Assembly (NCBI GenBank): GCA_022707665.1
Contig: JAKJAE010000012.1
Location: forward strand, 314-19,510
Length of the DNA stretch: 19,197 nt
Source of the DNA: Chloroflexota bacterium
GTDB taxonomy: Bacteria; Chloroflexota; Anaerolineae; B4-G1; SLSP01
Direction: 5' to 3'
Shown here: in pieces, positions 7,084 to 15,056 of the stretch
How the letters are laid out: the number at the start of each line of letters is the position of its first letter
Position numbering within the stretch: the stretch's first letter is position 1
Program-made: the position numbers and the translations under genes
The notes under the pieces: generated by a model
Told to the model about the DNA's origin: nothing
Seen by the model: the letters and a program-made list of their open reading frames with translations, nothing else
The model's database searches: none

Positions 7084-7893
7084 TCAATCCACCTCGACCG
7101 CTTCCGCACCCTTCCACAGTCCCCGCATCACGTTCAGGAGCTCCGGGCTGGCAGCCATAAGAGGGTCGGGTTGGTAAGGCGTCCACACCTCTCCTGAAAG
7201 CGTCGATACAGCACCCCCAGCCTCACGCACCAACAACCCGCCAGCGGCCTGATCCCACGGCTTCAAAGTCACGTTGAAATAGGCGTCGACCCACCCCGCA
7301 GCGATGTAAGCCATGTTGAGCGCGGCAGAGCCTGATGCTCGCAGCGTGCGTCCCTGAATCAGCAGTCGGGCGACATACGCCAGCGTCTGCTGCCGCAGGT
7401 GGGCGACTTTTGGCGTATCAGCCGAAAGGATCGCTGAGGCCAATTCCGTGATGCCCGAGACGTGGATCGGCACGCCGTTCAGGGTGGCTCCGCCGCCGGA
7501 CCAGGCGGCGAACACCTGCCCACGCAGTGCGTCAGCGATCACGCCGACAACCGGTTGGCCATCCACCACTGCGGCAATCGAGGTGCAGAAGTTGGGATTA
7601 TCGCGCGAGAAGTTCGTGGTGCCATCGATGGGATCTACCAGCCAACGGACGACGGGACTCCTGCCGCCCACCTCGCTGGCCCCAGCCTCCTCCGACGTCA
7701 GAGCATGGTCCGGGAAGGCTGCGCCCAGCCGCTCCAGGATGATCGACTCAGCGGCAAGGTCAGCATCCGTGACGATGTCGCGGTACCCCTTGCTCTGCAC
7801 CGCGTGGGACGTCCGCCAGACACCGCGAAGGTAGTCGCAGGTGGCGCCAGCAGCGTCCACAGCGACGGCGAGCCAGGATTCATAGGTCGTCAT
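7084..7893 (-). CDS. Inositol monophosphatase-family sugar/inositol phosphatase
   Basis: A 269-residue cytoplasmic enzyme. The start at 7893 overlaps the stop of the binding-protein gene as ATGA, so coupled translation is likely; the frame continues to 8070 only within that gene. All family metal-site motifs are present: VTDADLAAE (41-49), SEE (67-69), WLVDPIDGTTNF (84-95, with Asp 87 and Asp 90), and PWDQAAGGLLVREAGG (212-227, with Asp 214). It is Mg2+-dependent and removes phosphate from inositol-1-phosphate, histidinol phosphate, nucleotide phosphates (CysQ) or other sugar phosphates in different members; the sequence does not decide which. Its position between a solute-binding lipoprotein and a CAP protein suggests a role in envelope glycan or phospho-inositol metabolism, which is inference. 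Confidence 0.93.
   Translation of the reverse strand: MTTYESWLAVAVDAAGATCDYLRGVWRTSHAVQSKGYRDIVTDADLAAESIILERLGAAFPDHALTSEEAGASEVGGRSPVVRWLVDPIDGTTNFSRDNPNFCTSIAAVVDGQPVVGVIADALRGQVFAAWSGGGATLNGVPIHVSGITELASAILSADTPKVAHLRQQTLAYVARLLIQGRTLRASGSAALNMAYIAAGWVDAYFNVTLKPWDQAAGGLLVREAGGAVSTLSGEVWTPYQPDPLMAASPELLNVMRGLWKGAEAVEVD
7089..7094 (-). promoter_or_regulatory. Ribosome binding site that sets the CAP gene start at 7079
   Basis: Minus-strand AGGTGG (7094-7089) stands 9 nt before the ATG at 7079 and lies inside the end of the phosphatase gene. The alternative GTG at 7109 has no such site. Confidence 0.55.
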
Positions 7894-9236
7894 GGGGTTG
7901 GAGTTACCGTAGGCTCGGGGGTGGCAGGTAGCCGAAAGTCGACACCCGTGTTGCATGCCGTGACGGCGGTGTCGACATAGGCAACGGCATCCGCCTCCGG
8001 ATGCTGAAGCGCAAGCAGGCCACGCAACAGAGAGGCCCGACACGTGATCCGGTTCGTGGCCTCTGGCCACGCTACCCAGGTCCCCTGATCGGCGGCATCG
8101 AGAGCCAGACTCCAGAGCTCGGCACTCAGCGCGCCTGCCGGCGTCTGTCCGACTTCCTCGAGCTCCAACTCGATGACAGAGCGGCGGATCGGCAGGTACC
8201 GGGTGGTGGCTCCCCAGGTGCGCTGCGCCTCCGGAGAGAGGAACCAGGCCATCGCCTGTAGCGCGGCCTCCTGTCGCACAATATCGGGGGCCGTGACCAT
8301 CAAGCCCGGCCCGTACCAGAGCGTGACACCCGGACCATCGGGCCCGGGAATCGGGTTGATCGCCAGGTCGAAGTTGCGTCCGCTGAGGATCGACTGCTCA
8401 ATCTGCAGCAGACTTTCGCTGGACTCAATAACCATCGCCATGGAACTCCTGCCAAGGCGCTCGATCCCCACCTCACGGTCCTCATAGGCCAATCCGCAGT
8501 TTCCGCTCAACACCGTCTTGAGCAACGCAGCGGCCTCGTGTCCGGGGACATCCGAAAACGCATAGTACCCATCGGTGCCCACAATTTGCGAACCGCTCGC
8601 GGCAAGAAATGCCAGAAAAATGCTCGATCGCGCCGGCATGCCGACCCCGATCTGCCCGCGGGTCGGATCGGTAGCAGCACATACAGTGCGCCGGAAATCC
8701 TCCCAGGTCGCCTCTGCCGCATCGTAGCCCAGATCGCCCAACCATTCGCTGTTCGAATAGGAAAGGTAGGTGGCCAGCCCCAGAGGAAGCGCCTGGGGAA
8801 CCCCGTCTGACTGGTAGAGTGCGCCTGCCATGGGCAGAAAATCGGACCAGGATTTCTGGATCTCGGCTGACTGTGACGGAACCGCCCCTACCATCCCAAG
8901 CGCAACATAGGCCGCAAGGTCGGCAGACCACAACGTGATGAGATCAGGACGATGATCCGGCGCAACCTGCAGCTTCTCGAGGAGGTTATCCTGATATTCG
9001 GTGACAAGGACCAGGCGCCATGGATTCTCCGCGTTGAACTGGTCGGTCAGCACTTCAAGCGCTGTGGCCTCTGCGCCGGTGAGGGTATGCCAGAGTACGA
9101 GGATCTGACGTTCCTGCTCAGGAACCGTGTCACAGCCACTGGCGAGTGCAGTGAGCAACGCCAGCACGGCAACCAGGCCAACCCACCGGCGGACACGGGC
9201 CAGGGCGCCATTCTGTAGAATACCATTGACCGTCAT
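7890..9236 (-). CDS. Orphan extracellular solute-binding lipoprotein (ABC family 1 type)
   Basis: A 448-residue lipoprotein: hydrophobic signal about 17-31 and lipobox LASGC, with acylated Cys 35. The mature part follows the family-1 (maltose-type) binding-protein fold: ILVLWHTLTG at the start, a middle containing PLGLATYLSYSNSEWL, and the C-terminal lobe hallmark LQAMAWFLSPEAQRTW. The C-terminus is a Pro/Thr-rich tail. It begins 4 nt after the MurJ-like gene and overlaps the phosphatase by 4 nt. Family members capture sugars for an ABC importer, but no permease or ATPase importer gene is nearby. It may use a permease encoded elsewhere or have become a surface glycan-binding protein working with its neighbours. 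Several Cys pairs in the mature part (near CGL, CRA, CNT) could form disulfides. Confidence 0.88.
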   Translation of the reverse strand: MTVNGILQNGALARVRRWVGLVAVLALLTALASGCDTVPEQERQILVLWHTLTGAEATALEVLTDQFNAENPWRLVLVTEYQDNLLEKLQVAPDHRPDLITLWSADLAAYVALGMVGAVPSQSAEIQKSWSDFLPMAGALYQSDGVPQALPLGLATYLSYSNSEWLGDLGYDAAEATWEDFRRTVCAATDPTRGQIGVGMPARSSIFLAFLAASGSQIVGTDGYYAFSDVPGHEAAALLKTVLSGNCGLAYEDREVGIERLGRSSMAMVIESSESLLQIEQSILSGRNFDLAINPIPGPDGPGVTLWYGPGLMVTAPDIVRQEAALQAMAWFLSPEAQRTWGATTRYLPIRRSVIELELEEVGQTPAGALSAELWSLALDAADQGTWVAWPEATNRITCRASLLRGLLALQHPEADAVAYVDTAVTACNTGVDFRLPATPEPTVTPTP

Positions 9237-9240
9237 ACGA

Positions 9241-10884
9241 TTATTCCTGGGTACTACGAATCTGAGCCATCGAGCTGGGGCTCAACTGGACTTTGCGCTT
9301 GAGTGCCTGGCGGATCAGACCGATTTCCTCGACACCCAGGAGGCGCATCAGCGCGTAATAGATGAGCACCCCACCCCCCGTGGCAGCACCAATGCGCAAG
9401 AGGCAACCCAATGATCCTGAAGGAACCAGGGGTTCGAGGACCCGGAGGATAGCGAGCATAGGTAAGATCATGGCCAGCGAGGCACCGAGCGCGGTCAGCG
9501 TTGTGTGCCCGACACGATAGGGACGAAGGTTACCCACTTTACGCGTGAATAACAAGAGCATCAGTAGCGCATGGGCCATCAGTTTGAGCGAGTTGGCCAG
9601 AATGAGTTCCCACAGGCGTGGCTCGTGAAATTGGAGGGGGAACAGTGCGATGATCACGTAAAAAACCACAGTGCCGATCCCCACCAGTGCCGGGGTCCAG
9701 GTGTCCTTCCGTGCGTAGAATGCGAAGATCAGCGGCTGGTCGAGTGCAGCAAAGACCAGGCCAAGGATCGAGAAACGCAGCACCTGGGCTGTCGCCAGCG
9801 TGTCTACCCGCATGAACTCACCGCGCTGGAGTGCAACGGCTACCAGGGGCTCAGCCATCACGAGGAGTCCGACCGCAGCCGGCAGAACCAGAATGAGCAC
9901 GAGCCGCAGCCCCTGTGCCAGGGTGGCACGAAATGACGTCTCGTCCTCATCGGCGGCATAGCGCGAAAGTGTCGGCAAAATAGCGACCGAAACGGCAGTG
10001 ACGACCAACCCCAACGGGAATTGAATCAAGGTAGCGGCGTATTTCATCCACGCGATGCCGCTGGGACCGGTCCGCGAGGCGAGGTTGAAACTGAGCGCGA
10101 CGGCAGCCTGGTCGACCAGAAGGCCAGCCCCAATGGGCAGATAGAGCTGTCCCATCTGTAGCAGCGCTGGATGCAACGGGAACAACGCCTTGAGCCGGAA
10201 CGGAAGCGCCCTTCCCCCCTGGGTTCGCATGCCTCGAAGCCCTGGGATCTGAAAAGCCGCCTGCGCCAGCGTCGCGACCAGCAGACCCACCGCCAGCGAC
10301 TTCGTGCCCAACGCGCTGCGCCCATAGAGAATGATGACAGCGACCATGGTGGCGTTGTAGACAGCGCTGGTGAAGGCCGGGAGTCTGAAACGCTGCATCG
10401 CGTAGAGGATCGCGGAGAAGAGACCGGCAATGTTGAGCAGAAAGACTGCAGGCGAAGTGATGCGGATCATAGACGTGGCCAGATCCAGGTACTCCGGGGC
10501 CAATCCCCTTCCCAGAACTCTGGCCACCCATGGGGCAGCCAACTCCAGGAAGACGACCAGCACCGCCAGGAGCAGCGAGATGATCGTGAAGACCTGGCTG
10601 AATACGCGCCAGAGCTCTTCGCGATCCTCAGAGCGTGCGTAACCGGAGAAGACGGGGACCAGGGACGAGCTGAGCATGCCACCGACCAGCTGGTCGTGGA
10701 GCATGGTGGGGACCTGCGTCGCTACATCAAAGGCGCTGACAGCGCCGCCTGCACCGAAGTAGTAAGATTTGGTCATCTCGCGGACAAGACCCAGTGCCCG
10801 GCTGGCCACGTTGCCGATGGACATCAGGATTGCTGCCCGCGAGACACGCCGCGCTTCGGTGGATAGCCCCCCCTGCTCTGTCAT
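9241..10884 (-). CDS. murJ: MurJ/MviN-family lipid II flippase (divergent active-site residues)
   Basis: A 547-residue polytopic membrane protein of the MVF family, of usual length with about 14 TM helices. The N-terminus shows the family pattern SIGNVASRALGLVREM, then FGAGGAVSAFDVATQVP and SSSLVPVF. MurJ flips lipid II outward for peptidoglycan synthesis. Against E. coli MurJ as I recall it, the Arg pair of TM1 is kept (Arg 29 and Arg 35 for R18 and R24). D39 is replaced by Ser 50, R52 by His 63, and R270 by Thr 285 (WMKYAATLIQFP versus WMYYADRLMEFP). These positions line the substrate cavity, so this protein may flip a different polyprenyl-linked glycan or use another charge layout. It is 24 nt after the MFS transporter and 4 nt before the binding lipoprotein. 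No clear Shine-Dalgarno precedes it. Confidence 0.9.
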   Translation of the reverse strand: MTEQGGLSTEARRVSRAAILMSIGNVASRALGLVREMTKSYYFGAGGAVSAFDVATQVPTMLHDQLVGGMLSSSLVPVFSGYARSEDREELWRVFSQVFTIISLLLAVLVVFLELAAPWVARVLGRGLAPEYLDLATSMIRITSPAVFLLNIAGLFSAILYAMQRFRLPAFTSAVYNATMVAVIILYGRSALGTKSLAVGLLVATLAQAAFQIPGLRGMRTQGGRALPFRLKALFPLHPALLQMGQLYLPIGAGLLVDQAAVALSFNLASRTGPSGIAWMKYAATLIQFPLGLVVTAVSVAILPTLSRYAADEDETSFRATLAQGLRLVLILVLPAAVGLLVMAEPLVAVALQRGEFMRVDTLATAQVLRFSILGLVFAALDQPLIFAFYARKDTWTPALVGIGTVVFYVIIALFPLQFHEPRLWELILANSLKLMAHALLMLLLFTRKVGNLRPYRVGHTTLTALGASLAMILPMLAILRVLEPLVPSGSLGCLLRIGAATGGGVLIYYALMRLLGVEEIGLIRQALKRKVQLSPSSMAQIRSTQE

Positions 10885-10908
10885 TGCAAGGGCGCATTCT
10901 ACTGTCTT

Positions 10909-12441
10909 TTAAGCTTGTGGCAACCTTTCGGGGACAAGGCCTGCTCGGGCATCCTCTTCCCGGGCAACACGGATGCCCTCATCCACATCCACGTTACGCA
11001 GCATAATGATCCCGACGATGAAAAAAACGATCAGGCTCAGAATCGCAGGACGACTGTTGCTGAAAATGCCCACGGCACCGGCGAACAGCAGTGGTCCCAG
11101 GATGGCGGAGAACTTCTCCATGACGCCAAACAGGCCGAAGAACTCGCCGCTCTTGGCTGCAGGCGATAGGCTGGCGTATAGGCTGCGACTCAACGCCTGG
11201 CTACCGCCCTGCACGATGGCCACCATCCAGGCGAGCAGCCAGAACTCGATGACCGAGTTGAGGAAGTAGCCCCAGACCGATATGACCGCGTAGACGATCA
11301 GCGAGAGGATGATGCTGCGCCGCGTGTCGAATGTTGCCACGAGGCGCGAGAAGACCGGGCGCCCCAGAAGAAGCGCAAAGAGGACGCCCACCACCTCGAC
11401 CGCCGCAATCAGGCCCAGGATGATCCCGAGGTTCTCCGAAGGCAGCGCACGCGCCCCAAGGATACCCACGAGCGGCAGCGCCACGAGATTGTAGACGATG
11501 AACGCCAGATAGAACGGACGTCGCGACTCCGCCTTGCTCGGGAGCCGGCCAAAGATCAGGCTGAAGGGAATACCCACGAACTGCACCAGGAGCAGGGCCA
11601 GGATCAGCAGCGTGCTGTCGAAACCCAGTTCGGCGCCGTAAATGCTGGCGACGCCGATAATCGTCCCAATGGCGTCGTTATAGATAAGAAAGGCGATCAG
11701 GAACTTGAACAGCTCCTTGTAACGCTGAATCTCCCTGAACGTCTGAGCAAGGCGGCGAAAGCTCTCACCGATCGCACTGCTCCCCGGCAGGCGGGCTACC
11801 GTTGCCGACGGGGGTTCGGGCACCCGGCGCAGAATGGGAATCGAGAACAGCGCCCACCAGATCGCGACACTGAGGAAGGAAAGCCGGGGTCCCAACGTGC
11901 CCGGAAGCACCATGATCATCGCTGCGTTGATCGCCAACAGCAGGCCGCCGCCGAGATAGCCGAGCGCGTAGCCTCGCGCCGAGACAGCGTCCCGCTCGTC
12001 CTCATCGGCAACATGCGGCAGCAGGGCATCGTAGAAGACCGTAGAGCCCGTGAAGCCAAGCCGCGCAATGACGAACAGGATCGAGGCCAGCAACCAGTCC
12101 CCTGTATCGACCAGCACCATCAGCCCGGTGCTCACGATTCCCATCAACGCAAAGGCCGTCAGGAACTGCTTCTTACCCCGCACGACGTCGGAGACCGTAC
12201 CGAGAATCGGGGAGATGATCGCGGCGATCAACAGCGACAGGCTCAGGCCAAGGCTCCAATACGCTGTGGCGACAGCCTCCGAAGAGAGCGTCGCACCAGC
12301 GACCTGGCTGTAGTAGACAGGCAAGACCGCAGCCAGGATCGTCGTGGCAAAGGCCGAGTTTGCCCAGTCATACATACACCATGCGTTGATGATCTGCTTG
12401 TGGGTAAAACGCTTTCCGCCGGTCTCCGCCATTGACGTCAT
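10909..12441 (-). CDS. UMF1/Atg22-like MFS transporter
   Basis: A 510-residue transporter with about 12 TM helices. The ATG at 12441 is chosen for its GAGG Shine-Dalgarno (8 nt upstream); a second ATG at 12432 is possible, and upstream extension would run into the priA end. The N-terminal INAWCMYDWANSAFATTI followed by VLPVYY, together with ISPILGTVSDVVRGKK after TM2, are typical of the UMF1 family related to yeast Atg22. Atg22 releases amino acids from the vacuole; the bacterial role is not established. A cytoplasmic central loop (about 215-250) separates the two halves, and the C-terminus is a short charged tail after the final IIMLRNVDV. It sits between priA and the MurJ-like gene. Substrate unknown. 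Confidence 0.88.
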   Translation of the reverse strand: MTSMAETGGKRFTHKQIINAWCMYDWANSAFATTILAAVLPVYYSQVAGATLSSEAVATAYWSLGLSLSLLIAAIISPILGTVSDVVRGKKQFLTAFALMGIVSTGLMVLVDTGDWLLASILFVIARLGFTGSTVFYDALLPHVADEDERDAVSARGYALGYLGGGLLLAINAAMIMVLPGTLGPRLSFLSVAIWWALFSIPILRRVPEPPSATVARLPGSSAIGESFRRLAQTFREIQRYKELFKFLIAFLIYNDAIGTIIGVASIYGAELGFDSTLLILALLLVQFVGIPFSLIFGRLPSKAESRRPFYLAFIVYNLVALPLVGILGARALPSENLGIILGLIAAVEVVGVLFALLLGRPVFSRLVATFDTRRSIILSLIVYAVISVWGYFLNSVIEFWLLAWMVAIVQGGSQALSRSLYASLSPAAKSGEFFGLFGVMEKFSAILGPLLFAGAVGIFSNSRPAILSLIVFFIVGIIMLRNVDVDEGIRVAREEDARAGLVPERLPQA

Positions 12442-12475
12442 CGCATTTGCCTCTTTCTGTATTGGGAGAAATGAA

Positions 12476-15055
12476 TCACAGTATATTGACGGGGTCGATA
12501 TCCACAATCCACCCCGGAGGGAACTCCAGGGGACGGAGCAGATCGGCTGGCGCCACACTTCGCAATAGGATCTGCCACCTGTACAGACCACGCACCCGGG
12601 CGAAGAAAGCCGGCGCAGGGCCAATGAGATCGGTGGAAGGCAACCCCCTCTGGGCAAGAAGCGCCCGCAGACGCTGGGCCATCAATTCGGCGCTGCGCTG
12701 CGCCTTGGCGGGGTCACGGTGGCCTGTGAGCAGCCGTGCCAGCCGCACCGCAGGGGGATAGCCGGCACGGCGCCGGAACGCCAATTCCCGCTCTGCGAAC
12801 GTCCCATAGTCGTGGGCAGCAGCCAACTGGATGGCATAGTGCTCCGGGTGGTAGGTCTGCAGAACGACCTGCCCTCCCAGAATGCCGCGCCCGGCACGCC
12901 CGGCCACCTGGGCCAACGTCTGAAAGGTCCGCTCAGCCGCGCGAAAATCCGGAAGGTTCAGGGCCGTATCGGCGGAGACAATGCCGACGACGGTGACCCT
13001 GGGGATGTCGAGGCCGCGCGCGATCATCTGGGTTCCAACCAGGATATCGGCATCGCCCTGAGCGAAGGCGCGCATGATCGTAGCATGCGCCCCACGTGAC
13101 GCGGCGACGTCACGGTCCCACCGCATCAGGCGAGCTGTGGGCCAGCGCTCGGCAGCCTGTGCTGCCAACCCCTGGGTGCCCAGCCCGAAGGCCCGCACGC
13201 GCCGCGAGCCACACGCTGGGCAGCGCGGTACGGCGGCGCGTTGGTACCCGCAGCGATGGCACACGAGCACCTCGGCCTTGGTGGGCACGGCCTCTCCCCG
13301 GGCGCCGTGTTGGGTCAAGGGGATATTGCAGCGCGGGCAAGTGGCGACCCAGCCACAGTCCCGGCAGAAGACATACGTCGCGGAGCCACGCCGGTTGAGA
13401 AACAGGATGACCTGCTCCCCCTGATCCATGGCCCGGTCGACGGCGGCCTGGAGTGCACGCGAAAAGATCGAGCGATTGCCCGCCCGAAGCTCGGCCCGCA
13501 TATCGACGACCTCGACAGGCGGAAGGGGGATCGTGACTCCCTCCAGGGCCACACCCGTCGAGGCAGGCTCTTCCGCGAGGACACCCCCGGGGACATCAAC
13601 TTCGTCCACGCTTTGATAGCGGTTGCGGGGCAGGTGTAGCACCTGTTGCCAGTCAGCGATACGCCGCGCGTGACTCATGATGCGTGCCGGGAGTTGCAAC
13701 AGCCGGTAACGCCCGGCCTTCGCTCGGGCATAGGCTTCGAGCGACGGCGTCGCACTGCCCATGATCAACAACGCGCCGGACTGGTGTGCCAGGCGCTCGG
13801 CAACCTCACGGGTGTGGTAATAGGGCGAGGTGCCGTTCTTGTAGCTGCTGTCCTCCTCCTCATCCATCACAATGAGCCCCAGGGCCGGAAACGGTGCAAA
13901 GAGCGCAGAGCGTGCCCCGACGAGCACGGCGATCTCGCCACTGCGCACGCGCCGCCAGGTGTCATAGCGCTCGCCCTCGCTCATCTCGCTGTGCCAAAGG
14001 CCGACGTGTCCCTGGAAGCGTACCGCGAAGCGGTGCACCGTCTGTGGCGTCAGACTGATCTCGGGGACCAGGACCAGGGCCTGCTGCTCCCGGTTGACCA
14101 CCTCTGCTGCTGCGCGCAAGTAGAGCTCGGTCTTCCCTGCGCCCGTCACTCCCAGGAGGAGTACCGGGGGACGCGGCGCACCGGCGCGCAACGAGGCCGT
14201 GAGCGCCTCCCAGACCGCGAGCTGCCCTGCCGTGAGCCTGGGGGGCTGGTCGGGTGTGAAGACCATCTCCTCCAGCGGATCCCGGACAACCTCCTGACGC
14301 CCCATACTGACGAGACCACGCTCATGGAGCTTGCCGAGATGGTACGCAGTGGCATCCGTCTCGGCAAGCACAACGCTGGCCTCGACCGGCGCCTCCTCCT
14401 CTTCCAGGAAATCCAGGACCGCGAGATAGACTTCGGTGCTCTTGAGCCCGGACAGGCGCGCTTGCCATTGTTCCCGCGGCACTGCCAGGCTGACGATAGC
14501 GACCGTCTTGGGGGCCACCCGGGGCAAGCGCAGAGACCGCTCGACATCGATGTAACCGCGTCGTTTCAGGAACTGCCGTGTTCGCCGCAGATCGATCCTG
14601 CCCAGCGCCGACTGCACTTGCGTGCTTGTCAAAGGCCCGCGATCCACGAGAAGCTGCAGGAGCGCGGTTGCCTGGCGCGGTAACCCGGCAGGCACCTCCC
14701 TCACCCTGGGGACAAGGTGCAAGATGGCCTGTGGGTTCATGCCCGGAGGCAGCATGAGCTGGATACAGCGATGCAAGGGAGCCAACAGCTCACGCGACAG
14801 CCAGTTAGCCATTCGCAGCATCGTGTCGGTGAGCACGGGTTCTGGATCGAGAATGGACGCGATCTCACGCGTCTCCGTCACGGAGGAGGTGGGCGAGAGG
14901 TGCATGACCAGGCCGGGGAGTGTCTGCGTGCGCAGGGGCACGGCGACAAGCTGTCCCACCCGGATTTCGGAAGCCTGTGCCTCAGGTACCCGGTAATCCA
15001 GAAATGGTGAATCCTTCAGGCGGATGGGTTGGAAGACCAGGACTTGGGCGTACAT
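12476..15055 (-). CDS. priA: Primosomal protein N' (PriA) replication-restart helicase, with unusual motif II
   Basis: An 859-residue helicase, somewhat longer than E. coli PriA (about 730). The start at 15055 (MYAQVLVFQP) lies 1 nt after the glycosyltransferase stop; the frame is open to 15289 only within that gene. The 3'-DNA-binding domain comes first, then the helicase: Walker A GVTGAGKTE (302-310), motif II DEEE (398-401), motif III GSATPS (433-438), motif IV region LFLNRRG (551-557), and motifs V/VI with VGTQMIARGLD and QVAGRAGR. All eight zinc-ribbon cysteines are present (564, 567, 573, 576, 599, 602, 612, 615). PriA is usually DEEH; here the His codon is GAG (Glu). A loop of about 35-45 extra residues (about 463-508) precedes PPVEVVDMR. 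The enzyme restarts stalled forks. Gene identity is certain; helicase efficiency is not. Confidence 0.96.
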   Translation of the reverse strand: MYAQVLVFQPIRLKDSPFLDYRVPEAQASEIRVGQLVAVPLRTQTLPGLVMHLSPTSSVTETREIASILDPEPVLTDTMLRMANWLSRELLAPLHRCIQLMLPPGMNPQAILHLVPRVREVPAGLPRQATALLQLLVDRGPLTSTQVQSALGRIDLRRTRQFLKRRGYIDVERSLRLPRVAPKTVAIVSLAVPREQWQARLSGLKSTEVYLAVLDFLEEEEAPVEASVVLAETDATAYHLGKLHERGLVSMGRQEVVRDPLEEMVFTPDQPPRLTAGQLAVWEALTASLRAGAPRPPVLLLGVTGAGKTELYLRAAAEVVNREQQALVLVPEISLTPQTVHRFAVRFQGHVGLWHSEMSEGERYDTWRRVRSGEIAVLVGARSALFAPFPALGLIVMDEEEDSSYKNGTSPYYHTREVAERLAHQSGALLIMGSATPSLEAYARAKAGRYRLLQLPARIMSHARRIADWQQVLHLPRNRYQSVDEVDVPGGVLAEEPASTGVALEGVTIPLPPVEVVDMRAELRAGNRSIFSRALQAAVDRAMDQGEQVILFLNRRGSATYVFCRDCGWVATCPRCNIPLTQHGARGEAVPTKAEVLVCHRCGYQRAAVPRCPACGSRRVRAFGLGTQGLAAQAAERWPTARLMRWDRDVAASRGAHATIMRAFAQGDADILVGTQMIARGLDIPRVTVVGIVSADTALNLPDFRAAERTFQTLAQVAGRAGRGILGGQVVLQTYHPEHYAIQLAAAHDYGTFAERELAFRRRAGYPPAVRLARLLTGHRDPAKAQRSAELMAQRLRALLAQRGLPSTDLIGPAPAFFARVRGLYRWQILLRSVAPADLLRPLEFPPGWIVDIDPVNIL
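12480..12507 (-). promoter_or_regulatory. Possible internal promoter for the MFS-MurJ-lipoprotein-phosphatase-CAP genes
   Basis: Within the last codons of priA, the minus strand reads TTGTGG (12507-12502), a 16-nt spacer, then TATACT (12485-12480; five of six -10 bases). Transcription would start near 12473, about 30 nt before the MFS start. The -35 is weak (TTG only), so this is tentative. Confidence 0.3.
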
Positions 15056-15056
15056 A

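Noticed and set aside
10171..10866. A 231-codon open frame on the plus strand
   Set aside because: Antisense to the MurJ-like gene, highly charged low-complexity translation, no ribosome site; a shadow frame.
13646..14683. A 345-codon open frame on the plus strand
   Set aside because: It lies wholly antisense to priA, has no domain similarity, and long antisense frames are common in GC-rich genes.
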